Source of the DNA: an uncultured bacterium
GTDB lineage: Bacteria > Cyanobacteriota > Vampirovibrionia > Gastranaerophilales > Gastranaerophilaceae
Reading direction: 5' to 3'
Assembly: GCA_900551675.1 (NCBI GenBank)
Contig: URXH01000035.1
Location: forward strand, 1 to 17,232
Length of the DNA stretch: 17,232 nt
Position 1 is the first letter of the stretch; each line of letters opens with the position of its first letter. Below, piece by piece: positions 7,771 through 13,954 of the stretch. Under the pieces are notes generated by a model that was not told the DNA's origin, made no database searches, and worked only from the letters and a program-made list of their open reading frames with translations. A program made the position numbers and the translations under genes.

Positions 7771-8949
7771 ATGATAAAAACAGCTATGAAATATGAACTT
7801 GCAAGTTCATCCTGGGATAACAAAGAAATAGAAGCTATCCAAAATGTAATCTCAAAAGACAATTATACAATGGGAGATTATGTGAAGCAATTTGAAAAAG
7901 ATTTTGCAGAGTTTACAGGCAATAAATACTGTGTTATGGTAAATTCTGGTTCTTCTGCCAATTTACTTGCTATTGCCGCAATGTTTTTTAAATCAGAAAA
8001 TCCTTTAAAACGGGGAGATGAAGTTATAGTTCCTGCTGTTTCTTGGGCTACAACCTATTATCCTTTATGCCAGTATGGCTTAAAATTAAAATTTGTTGAC
8101 GTTGATAAGTATACTTTAAACTTTGATATTGAAGAGCTTAAAAAGGCTGTAAGCGCTAAAACAAAGTTAATATTTGCAGTTAATCTGCTTGGAAACCCTA
8201 ACGATTACGATGCTGTTAGTGAAATTATTAAAAATAAAAATATTTATCTTATTGAGGACAATTGCGAATCATTAGGCGGTGTTTATAAAGGTAAGCAGTT
8301 AGGTTCAATAGGTCTAATGGGGACTTATTCAACATTCTTTTCTCACCACATGTCTACAATGGAAGGCGGTGTAATCGGAACTGATGATGAAGAACTTTAT
8401 CATATTCTTTTGTCAATACGTTCCCACGGCTGGACAAGACATCTGCCTTTTGAAAATAAATTATGCGAGAAGTCTACAAATCCTTTTGAAGAAAGCTTCA
8501 GATTTATTCTTCCCGGTTATAACGTAAGACCAATTGAAATGATGGGAGCTATCGGTATTGAGCAGCTTAAAAAACTGCCTGAATTTTTATGCCGAAGAAG
8601 AGAGAATGCAGAATATTTCAAACAAGTTTTTGGCGAAGATGATAGATTTATTTTGCAAAAAGAAATAGGTTCTTCAAGCTGGTTTGGATTTTCTTTCTTG
8701 ATAAATGATAAGTCAGGTATAAGCCGTAATGATGTTATTAAAGCTCTAACTGATGCCAATATTGATACCAGACCGATTGTCGCAGGAAATTTCGCAAGAA
8801 AAGAAGTCGTAAAATGGTTTGATTATGAAATACAAGGCGAGCTTCCAAATTCTGATTATGTTGATAAGTATGGATTTTTCGTTGGAAATCACCAGTTTGA
8901 TATCAAAGATAAAATAGATTATTTAAAACAAACACTAAGCAGTATTTAG
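7771..8949 (+). CDS. colD: ColD-like GDP-4-keto-6-deoxymannose 3-dehydratase (PLP, His for Lys)
   Basis: DegT/DnrJ/EryC1 aminotransferase-fold enzyme. PLP contacts are visible: VNSGSSANL (57-65), PAVSWATTY, and D163 in LIEDNCESLGG, which would hold the pyridine nitrogen. At the place where aminotransferases have the Schiff-base lysine (K..T.GEGG), the protein reads SHHMSTMEGG (191-200), so His192 stands in for the lysine. This is the hallmark of ColD, which removes the 3-hydroxyl of GDP-4-keto-6-deoxymannose using PLP and glutamate, and of the related RfbH. The following EELYHIL..RSHGWTR and FILPGYNVRP blocks also resemble ColD. Perosamine synthase is excluded by the missing lysine. ATG 7771 has AAAGGAG upstream; it lies 1 base after the reductase. 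Confidence 0.87.
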   Translation: MIKTAMKYELASSSWDNKEIEAIQNVISKDNYTMGDYVKQFEKDFAEFTGNKYCVMVNSGSSANLLAIAAMFFKSENPLKRGDEVIVPAVSWATTYYPLCQYGLKLKFVDVDKYTLNFDIEELKKAVSAKTKLIFAVNLLGNPNDYDAVSEIIKNKNIYLIEDNCESLGGVYKGKQLGSIGLMGTYSTFFSHHMSTMEGGVIGTDDEELYHILLSIRSHGWTRHLPFENKLCEKSTNPFEESFRFILPGYNVRPIEMMGAIGIEQLKKLPEFLCRRRENAEYFKQVFGEDDRFILQKEIGSSSWFGFSFLINDKSGISRNDVIKALTDANIDTRPIVAGNFARKEVVKWFDYEIQGELPNSDYVDKYGFFVGNHQFDIKDKIDYLKQTLSSI

Positions 8950-9080
8950 TTAAAATAAAAGTAATAATATAAATTAAAAGCAAAAAATTCTGAACATGAA
9001 TTTGAAAATTCTCGTTATGAATATAATGTTATGATAAAAAGTGAGAAAGAGTGTTCATAAATTTTGCAGTTGGGAATTTT

Positions 9081-10061
9081 ATGTCTAATAAAAAAGTATC
9101 AATAATTACATCAACATATAACTTGCTGTCAAACGGGAGAAAGGGATTTTTTTATGAATGTTTCAGAAGCATTCATGAGCAGGACTATCCGTATATTGAA
9201 CATGTTATTGTTGACGGAAAATCAAATGACGGTTCTGTCGAATATATAAAAAGCATCATAAATAGATATGCAAAAAAAGAAGTTGTTTTTATTTCTGAAA
9301 AGGACAACGGAATTAACGATGCGACAAATAAAGGTGTTGCTAAATCCAGCGGTGATTATGTTATTCTGATGTGTGATGATGATTTTTATACAAGAAAATA
9401 TTCTATATCAAAGCTGGTTAAGGCTATTGAAAACAATAATGCCGATTTTAGCTGTGCTTCCGGCTGGTGGCTTAATAAAAAGGTGTGGTCTGCAAAAATT
9501 AATTCTTTTGCGTACAGGCATCCTTTTTTAATAAATGCGTTTTTAATAAAAAAAGAGCTTTTAAAGGGTGAAATCTATCTGGATCCAAAATTCCCTTTAG
9601 TAGGCGATTATGATTTATTTATGCGTTTGCTGAAAAAAGATGGAGTTAAAGGTGCAGAAGTTAATGATGTTTTGACTGTATTAAGGCCCGGCGGCTATTC
9701 GCAGTCTGACGATGAGCAGTATATCAATGAGATTACAACTATAATAGCAAATAATATGGAAGTAAAAAATCTTTTTTCAAAAGAAGAATTGTGGAGTCTG
9801 CACTGTTTTAATCCTACATATTTTACTTTGCTAAAGTTATATTTATTCTGCAAAAATCGAAAAATACGAGAGTCTTTATTCAGCGTTTACGATAAGCGCT
9901 TTCTTAGAAAAAATTTTGCCAGAAAATTTGAATATATTATTTTCTTCAAATTTATAACAAAATATTTTAAAAAGAAGAAAAGTAAGCCAAAAATAAAGCC
10001 TGACTATACTTTTGCAAAATCAATAGAATGGATAGAAACATTTTACAGAGATATTTATTGA
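9081..10061 (+). CDS. Family 2 glycosyltransferase
   Basis: A third GT-A transferase: VSIITSTYN start, HVIVDGKSNDGS nucleotide-binding segment, EKDNGINDATNKG, and MCDDDFY in the DxD position, followed by PLVGDYDLFMRL. It belongs to the same broad group as the enzyme at 2220 but lacks the ITILG tail. I choose ATG 9081 because family homology begins at once there; GTG 9051 would only add ten residues without a clear ribosome site. It sits 131 bases after the ColD-like gene; that gap (8950-9080) is AT-rich and shows no terminator, so co-transcription is possible. The C-terminal 50 residues are Lys/Phe-rich and basic, consistent with membrane-surface association. Confidence 0.87.
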   Translation: MSNKKVSIITSTYNLLSNGRKGFFYECFRSIHEQDYPYIEHVIVDGKSNDGSVEYIKSIINRYAKKEVVFISEKDNGINDATNKGVAKSSGDYVILMCDDDFYTRKYSISKLVKAIENNNADFSCASGWWLNKKVWSAKINSFAYRHPFLINAFLIKKELLKGEIYLDPKFPLVGDYDLFMRLLKKDGVKGAEVNDVLTVLRPGGYSQSDDEQYINEITTIIANNMEVKNLFSKEELWSLHCFNPTYFTLLKLYLFCKNRKIRESLFSVYDKRFLRKNFARKFEYIIFFKFITKYFKKKKSKPKIKPDYTFAKSIEWIETFYRDIY

Positions 10062-10098
10062 TTCAATAATGAAATAAAGTATATTGATTTGTACAAAG

Positions 10099-10560
10099 TT
10101 AGTTGAAAACAAAATTCATGTTCTCTAATTTTAAAAGTTTTTCTTTAATGTTAAGACCGAATGCATAACCTGTGAGGTTACCATTAGATCCGATTACTCT
10201 GTGGCATGGAATAATTATTGCTATCGGGTTTTTGTTGTTCGCCATTCCTACAGCGCGGCAGGCTTTTTCATTTCCAATGCGTTTTGCAATATCTTTATAT
10301 GCTGCAGTCTTTCCGTATGGAATTTTTTTCAGTTCATCCCAAACTATTTTTTGAAACGGCGTTCCTTCCGGAGAGATCGGAATATCAAAAATTTGGCGCT
10401 CCCCATTGAAATATTCTGTTAATTCTAAATATGTTTTTTTTATTAAATCTGTTTCTTTTTGTTCCGCAGGAATATCTTTAAAAGTAACATGTGTTATAAA
10501 ACCGTTTTTTTCTGCAATAAAAATTTTCCCAATAACAGTGTTGTATGAATATTTAAACAA
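10099..10560 (-). CDS. ogt: Methylated-DNA--protein-cysteine methyltransferase
   Basis: Suicide repair protein that transfers the alkyl group from O6-alkylguanine (and O4-alkylthymine) in DNA to its own cysteine. The acceptor is Cys119 in IIPCHRVIG; the helix-turn-helix region has IPYGKTAAYKDIA and the arginine finger R102 in KACRAVGMANNKNP. GNLTGYAFG closes the active site (usual form GYAGG). 153 residues, typical for the single-domain bacterial enzyme without Ada's N-terminal domain. It starts at TTG 10560 with AAAGGA upstream, inside the end of dedA, so it is the second gene of that unit. It converges with the glycosyltransferase; no clear terminator separates them in the 37-base gap. Confidence 0.95.
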   Translation of the reverse strand: MFKYSYNTVIGKIFIAEKNGFITHVTFKDIPAEQKETDLIKKTYLELTEYFNGERQIFDIPISPEGTPFQKIVWDELKKIPYGKTAAYKDIAKRIGNEKACRAVGMANNKNPIAIIIPCHRVIGSNGNLTGYAFGLNIKEKLLKLENMNFVFN

Positions 10561-10561
10561 T

Positions 10562-11188
10562 TTAGGATTCCTTTAAGTGTTTTACATGTTTATAAATGTA
10601 TAAAGCTCCTAATATGGCAAAAATTCCAACTATTGCAATATCAAACTTGTGCCAGATGTGTTTGAAGGCTTCCATATTCTGTCCCATTTTCACACCGACA
10701 TATACAAGGACGTAGCTCCATACAAGAGAACCTAAAAATGTGAGTGTAAAGAAAATTCTTTTTTTTGCTTTTAAAATTCCTGCCGGCAATGATATAAATG
10801 TTCTTACAACAGGAAGCATTCTGCATAGGAAAAATGCCCAATCCCCATATTTTTCTACCCATTTATCAGCTTCTTCAAGATCTTTGTGTGAGACAAGAAA
10901 ATATTTCCCGTATTTTTCAACGAACTTTCTTCCGCCGAAATATCCTAGATAATATGATGGGATAGAACCGAGAACACAACCGAAAGCTCCTGCAAATGCT
11001 GCGACATGAAAATTCATTTCTCCTTTGCTTACGATATAACCGGCAAACGGTAAAATTGCCTCACTTGGAAGCGGAATGTTGCAGGATTCAATTGCCATTA
11101 AAAGACTTATCCCCCAAGGTCCCATAAGTGTGATTATATGTTCTATAAAACTGACTAAGTATCCTAAAATTGAATTTATAACTTCCAT
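10562..11188 (-). CDS. DedA-family membrane protein
   Basis: Integral membrane protein of the DedA/SNARE-associated (VTT) family, members of which translocate undecaprenyl phosphate or phosphatidylethanolamine across the membrane. The family signatures are present: IESCNIPLPSE (33-43) with E34, P39, P41, E43 in the re-entrant loop, and FLCRMLPVVRTFISLPAG (120-137) with R123, P126, R129. Several hydrophobic segments are seen (about 10-32, 45-80, 118-140, 145-165, 180-200). 208 residues, the normal size. ATG 11188 has an AGAGGG ribosome site. Recycling of the lipid carrier would suit a genome with a polysaccharide cluster, but the substrate is not readable. Confidence 0.92.
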   Translation of the reverse strand: MEVINSILGYLVSFIEHIITLMGPWGISLLMAIESCNIPLPSEAILPFAGYIVSKGEMNFHVAAFAGAFGCVLGSIPSYYLGYFGGRKFVEKYGKYFLVSHKDLEEADKWVEKYGDWAFFLCRMLPVVRTFISLPAGILKAKKRIFFTLTFLGSLVWSYVLVYVGVKMGQNMEAFKHIWHKFDIAIVGIFAILGALYIYKHVKHLKES

Positions 11189-11257
11189 AATCCCTCTTCT
11201 CTTTTAATATATTATATTTTATCAGAAACATTACTTTTTTGTAAATATTTATAGTTT

Positions 11258-11275
11258 GGAATTTATATAAATTCC
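11258..11275. promoter_or_regulatory. Perfect 18-bp palindrome upstream of dedA
   Basis: GGAATTTATATAAATTCC is identical to its reverse complement. It lies 70 bases before the dedA start and just upstream of a weak minus-strand promoter candidate (TTTACA ... GATAAA), the position of a dimer-binding operator. No loop is left for a stable RNA hairpin. Being AT-rich it could occur by chance, so the role is inference. Confidence 0.4.
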
Positions 11276-11331
11276 TATATTTTTATGTAAAAACTTACTG
11301 AGAAGATTTCATAAACGAAAGATAATTTATA

Positions 11332-12021
11332 TTATTTTTTTAGGCACGGAATTTCGAAAATATTTCTGTTGATTTCATCAAAATTTTTAATTATTTGTGA
11401 AACGACAGGAATATTTTTATATAAATCAACACTTTCCATAGACGCAATTGCTATAATTTTTCCGATACCTGCATTTCTCGCAGCTTCAATTCCAGATACG
11501 GCATCTTCGACAACGATACAATCTTGCGGAGTAAGGTTTAATTTATCAGCTGCTTTAACATATATATCCGGTGCAGGCTTGCCAGGAATTGTACCGTCTG
11601 CATAGACAATTTTTCCGATATCAAACCATTTGGCAAGATCAAATTCTTTAATATAAAAGTCAACATTATCTTTTTCTGACATTGTAGCAATTGTACGCGG
11701 AATGTTATTTTCTGCAAGATAATTTAAAAAATCTACAGCTCCTGGAGCAAGAACTGTATTTTCTGCATCTTTTGCACACATATCTCTATAGACGGCTTCT
11801 TTTTCTTTTGCAAACTTTTCAACCAATTCGGCATCTGGTTTTTTACCTATAAGGTAAGCAATTATATCTTCGTTGGTTCTGCCGAACATATAATCGCGCA
11901 TCTCTTCATCTGTAAATGCGTGATCGCGCAGGCGTTTGGAAAATTCTCTCCATGCCTGTTGATGTTTTTCTGAATCCCAGAACAAAGTCCCGTTAAAATC
12001 AAAGATTATCCCTTTATACAT
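11332..12021 (-). CDS. HAD-superfamily hydrolase, beta-phosphoglucomutase/phosphatase-like
   Basis: Soluble haloacid-dehalogenase-fold protein with an alpha-helical cap between residues about 16 and 85. Motif I is DFNGTL (8-13): the nucleophile D8 is present but the usual second aspartate is N10. Motif II is IATMS (111-115), motif III GKPAPDIY with K148, motif IV VVEDAVSGIEAA (171-182) with E172/D173, as in beta-phosphoglucomutase and 2-deoxyglucose-6-phosphatase relatives. The N10 change removes the general acid/base expected for phosphoglucomutase or a fast phosphatase, so activity is uncertain. ATG 12021 with AGAGG upstream; 7 bases downstream of the TPR gene, so the two probably form one unit. 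Confidence 0.88.
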   Translation of the reverse strand: MYKGIIFDFNGTLFWDSEKHQQAWREFSKRLRDHAFTDEEMRDYMFGRTNEDIIAYLIGKKPDAELVEKFAKEKEAVYRDMCAKDAENTVLAPGAVDFLNYLAENNIPRTIATMSEKDNVDFYIKEFDLAKWFDIGKIVYADGTIPGKPAPDIYVKAADKLNLTPQDCIVVEDAVSGIEAARNAGIGKIIAIASMESVDLYKNIPVVSQIIKNFDEINRNIFEIPCLKK

Positions 12022-12028
12022 AATGCCT

Positions 12029-12652
12029 CTATATTTGGTCCTGTATTAATTTATTGTAGTATTCAATGTATGTTTTTGCATCTTTTTCTTTTTTTAACTG
12101 TTTAAAAACATACGCCAGATTATAATGAAATTCTGGTACAGTATTTTTTAAATCTATTGCTGTAAAAAGTTCATATTTTGCTTTGCTGTATTTCCCGAGT
12201 TTAATATACGCACAGGCAAGATTATAGTGCGCATAAGGATATTCGGGATTTATATTTATAACTTTTTTATACTGTTCAACTGCCATATTGGGGCGTCCGT
12301 CATTCAGGTAGACATTCCCCAGATTGTAGTATGCTTTGTAATATTTGCTGTCAACTTCAATTGCTTTATTGTACATAAAGATTGCTTCATCAAGCTTGCC
12401 TTGATCCTGTAAAATATTGCCGAGCAAAAGCCAGTTTTGAGCAGAGCGTTCTTCATCGGGAATTGTTAAAAGTACATTAAAAGAATTTTTTATGTCATTT
12501 TGTGCATAATAGATGTTTGCCTGTTCGGTAACAGGTTTATATTGATCGGACTGGACAAATTTATTTTCTTCTTTTTTTATAGTAAACGGTAGTGCAAATG
12601 AACAGTTTGCACTTAATATCATTAACATTAAAATAAAGCAAAATCGTTTCAT
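12029..12652 (-). CDS. Secreted TPR-repeat protein
   Basis: From ATG 12652 the protein starts MKRFCFILMLMILSANCSFA, a classic signal peptide with cleavage likely after SFA, so it would be exported. After about 40 residues come three to four tetratricopeptide repeats (NWLLLGNILQDQGKLDEA, AYYNLGNVYLNDGRPNMA, AHYNLACAYIKLGKYSKA, FHYNLAYVFKQLKKEKDA), a protein-protein interaction scaffold. An upstream GTG at 12688 keeps the frame but would bury the signal peptide and has no ribosome site. Neither start has an SD; a promoter directly abutting the ATG suggests a leaderless mRNA. The partner is unknown. Transcribed ahead of the HAD gene. Confidence 0.85.
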   Translation of the reverse strand: MKRFCFILMLMILSANCSFALPFTIKKEENKFVQSDQYKPVTEQANIYYAQNDIKNSFNVLLTIPDEERSAQNWLLLGNILQDQGKLDEAIFMYNKAIEVDSKYYKAYYNLGNVYLNDGRPNMAVEQYKKVININPEYPYAHYNLACAYIKLGKYSKAKYELFTAIDLKNTVPEFHYNLAYVFKQLKKEKDAKTYIEYYNKLIQDQI

Positions 12653-12658
12653 AAGAGG

Positions 12659-12687
12659 ATTATAAAATAAATTAAAAATTTTTTCCA
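12659..12687 (-). promoter_or_regulatory. Promoter of the TPR gene implying a leaderless transcript
   Basis: On the minus strand TGGAAA is followed after 17 bases by TATAAT (plus-strand 12659-12664). Only six bases (CCTCTT) lie between the -10 box and ATG 12652, so transcription would start at or next to the A of the start codon. The absence of an SD agrees with this. Confidence 0.5.
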
Positions 12688-12694
12688 CAAAAAT

Positions 12695-12722
12695 TTGACT
12701 TAATTTTTACATGTTTCATAAT
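12695..12722 (+). promoter_or_regulatory. Candidate promoter of a small RNA
   Basis: TTGACT (12695-12700), 16 bases, CATAAT (12717-12722): both hexamers match consensus at 5 of 6 positions. Transcription would begin near 12729. No open reading frame with an SD follows before the hairpin at 12752. Confidence 0.45.
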
Positions 12723-12728
12723 GTTGAT

Positions 12729-12790
12729 GATGTCTCTTTTACTGATTTAATGCCCGCATCTTAACTCCTTGGTGCGGGTGTTCTTTTCTT
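12729..12790 (+). ncRNA. Candidate small RNA with CUCCUU loop
   Basis: Between the promoter at 12695 and a T-rich stretch ending near 12790 lies a stem GCCCGCATC (12752-12760) / GGTGCGGGT (12771-12779) with two G-T pairs and a 10-base loop TTAACTCCTT, followed by TGTTCTTTTCTT. This has the build of an about 60-nt transcript with its own terminator. The loop exposes ACUCCUU, complementary to Shine-Dalgarno AAGGAGU, as in sRNAs that block ribosome binding. The hairpin could instead be only a terminator-like element before the next promoter. Family not recognised; inference. Confidence 0.35.
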
Positions 12791-12796
12791 ATTACG

Positions 12797-12825
12797 TTGA
12801 AATAAAATAAAATATTTGTTATAAT
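12797..12825 (+). promoter_or_regulatory. Strong sigma-70-type promoter of the prepilin-like gene
   Basis: TTGAAA (12797-12802), exactly 17 bases, TATAAT (12820-12825). Start of transcription near 12832 leaves a leader of about 33 bases with AGGAG (12854-12858) six bases before ATG 12865. This is the best promoter-SD-start combination in the window. Confidence 0.7.
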
Positions 12826-12864
12826 GTTAGTTGTGATACCAAGTAAGTAAGAGAGGAGATAAGT

Positions 12865-12912
12865 ATGAAAATATTGGAATATCCAGGAGCTTCGGGGGGG
12901 GGGCGTTCCTAG
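12865..12912 (+). CDS. Short leader ORF, phase-OFF 5' end of the prepilin-like gene
   Basis: ATG 12865 with a well-placed AGGAG begins MKILEYPGASGGGRS and then stops at TAG 12910, just past the 10-G tract. With 11 (or 8) G the frame would continue as GGGAFLAGRRPDTKK... through 45 further stop-free codons into the prepilin-like reading frame at 13038, giving a 341-residue protein. This is therefore most likely not a separate peptide but the detached beginning of the downstream gene. A sequencing or assembly error in the G-run gives the same picture. Confidence 0.6.
   Translation: MKILEYPGASGGGRS
12894..12903 (+). repeat. Homopolymer tract of 10 G (possible phase-variation switch)
   Basis: Ten consecutive G in otherwise AT-rich DNA, ten codons into a well-initiated reading frame. 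Intragenic poly-G runs of this size change length by slipped-strand mispairing and switch surface genes on and off in several bacteria. Here 10 G corresponds to the OFF register. Confidence 0.75.
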
Positions 12913-12960
12913 CTGGCAGACGGCCGGATACCAAGAAGACATGCTTTTTAAAGATACTGA

Positions 12961-12992
12961 GATACTATGTTCCTAAGGCAGTAGGAAGTATC
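12961..12992 (+). repeat. Imperfect hairpin in the prepilin leader region
   Basis: GATAC (12961-12965) and TTCCTA (12970-12975) pair with TAGGAA (12982-12987) and GTATC (12988-12992), leaving a TATG bulge and the loop AGGCAG. It lies within the stop-free stretch after the G-tract; no function is evident. Confidence 0.35.
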
Positions 12993-13037
12993 ATAGAATT
13001 TTTCTCTCTCTCGGGAAAGATATTAAGTAAAAAGCTT

Positions 13038-13889
13038 ATGAAACACGGAGCTGAATCAAATGTTTATAAGATACTGAAACAAGTTTATCTTGACATTAAC
13101 TTACTGAAACGAGCTTATTCATCTATTCTCTTATTTACTCATTCACTTAAAAAACGAGCCGCATATACTCTTGCAGAAAGTGCTGCGTACGTAGTCCACT
13201 TTAACAATATTCGCAGAGCTGCGTTTACTCTGGCTGAGGTCTTAATAACCTTAGGGATTATCGGCGTAGTCGCAGCAATGACGATGCCTGTAATAATATC
13301 TAATATTAAAGCTCAGCAGTTAAGAACTGCTTTTTTGAAAGGTTATTCTGTTATAACTCAAGCGTTTGAACTTTATAATAATGATTCAAATTGTACGACT
13401 ACCGATTGCTTGGCTTATGGTATGAATTTTGCAAATGCAATGAGACCGTATTTTAAAGAAGTTGCTTATTGTTCAAGAGCCGAGCATAATAATGAATATT
13501 GTTTCCCTATTTCAACAACGGATACAAAGTATTGGAATTTTTCGAAAAAAACTAAAGGCATAGCTTCAAATTTTTTTGATGACGGACAATTTTTGACTCC
13601 TGATGGTATGCTGATTACTTTTGAACAGCAGCAATTGGGAAATCAAAGTATTTTTATTGGTATTGATACTAACGGACGTAACAAAATGCCAAATGTGTTA
13701 GGTCAGGACTTGTTTTTATTTCAGGTTGTAGATAAAGGCGGAAGAGGTTTCATTGTCCCTGTTGGAGGGGATGATACCGACTATCCTTCAGATGAATACT
13801 GCAATTTTGAGTCGGCAAGCCGTGAAAACGGTTATGGCTGTGCTGCAAGAGCACTTTCTGAACCTGATTTCTTTAAAAATTTAAAATAA
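13038..13889 (+). CDS. Type IV prepilin/pseudopilin-like protein with duplicated cleavage motif
   Basis: Carries a class III (prepilin) signal: RRAAFTLAEVLITLGIIG with the likely peptidase site between A62 and F63, E67 at mature position 5, and a hydrophobic helix to about residue 84. It would be exported and assembled or anchored by a type IV pilus / type II secretion-like machine. The leader is unusually long and holds a second motif KKRAAYTLAES (38-48). The mature part has several cysteines (NCTTTDC, YCSRAEHNNEYC, EYCNFES, YGCAA) suggesting disulfides, and a globular domain with DGQFLTPDGMLITF and GIDTNGRNKMPN, as in pseudopilins of this type. ATG 13038 has no SD; the real start is probably ATG 12865, cut off by the G-tract. 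In the present register it may be silent. Confidence 0.78.
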   Translation: MKHGAESNVYKILKQVYLDINLLKRAYSSILLFTHSLKKRAAYTLAESAAYVVHFNNIRRAAFTLAEVLITLGIIGVVAAMTMPVIISNIKAQQLRTAFLKGYSVITQAFELYNNDSNCTTTDCLAYGMNFANAMRPYFKEVAYCSRAEHNNEYCFPISTTDTKYWNFSKKTKGIASNFFDDGQFLTPDGMLITFEQQQLGNQSIFIGIDTNGRNKMPNVLGQDLFLFQVVDKGGRGFIVPVGGDDTDYPSDEYCNFESASRENGYGCAARALSEPDFFKNLK

Positions 13890-13891
13890 GT

Positions 13892-13919
13892 AAAAAGAGA
13901 GGCTGAATTTTTCAGCCTC
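13892..13919 (-). terminator. Rho-independent terminator of the 13955-14779 gene
   Basis: GAGGCTGAA (13899-13907) and TTCAGCCTC (13911-13919) form a perfect 9-bp stem with a 3-base loop. The T-run follows on the minus strand (complement of AAAAAG at 13892-13897), so it ends minus-strand transcription; on the plus strand no U-tract follows, though the hairpin may still protect the prepilin mRNA end. Confidence 0.8.
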
Positions 13920-13954
13920 ATTACACACACTTTCACACTTAAATTTATTAATCT

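Noticed and set aside
7771..8949. Perosamine synthase or other sugar aminotransferase
   Set aside because: The Schiff-base lysine is absent; His-His occupies the site, as in ColD/RfbH dehydratases.
12739..12942. 67-codon minus-strand ORF across the G-tract
   Set aside because: It crosses the hairpin and promoter signals of the plus strand, has no SD, and its protein is not credible.
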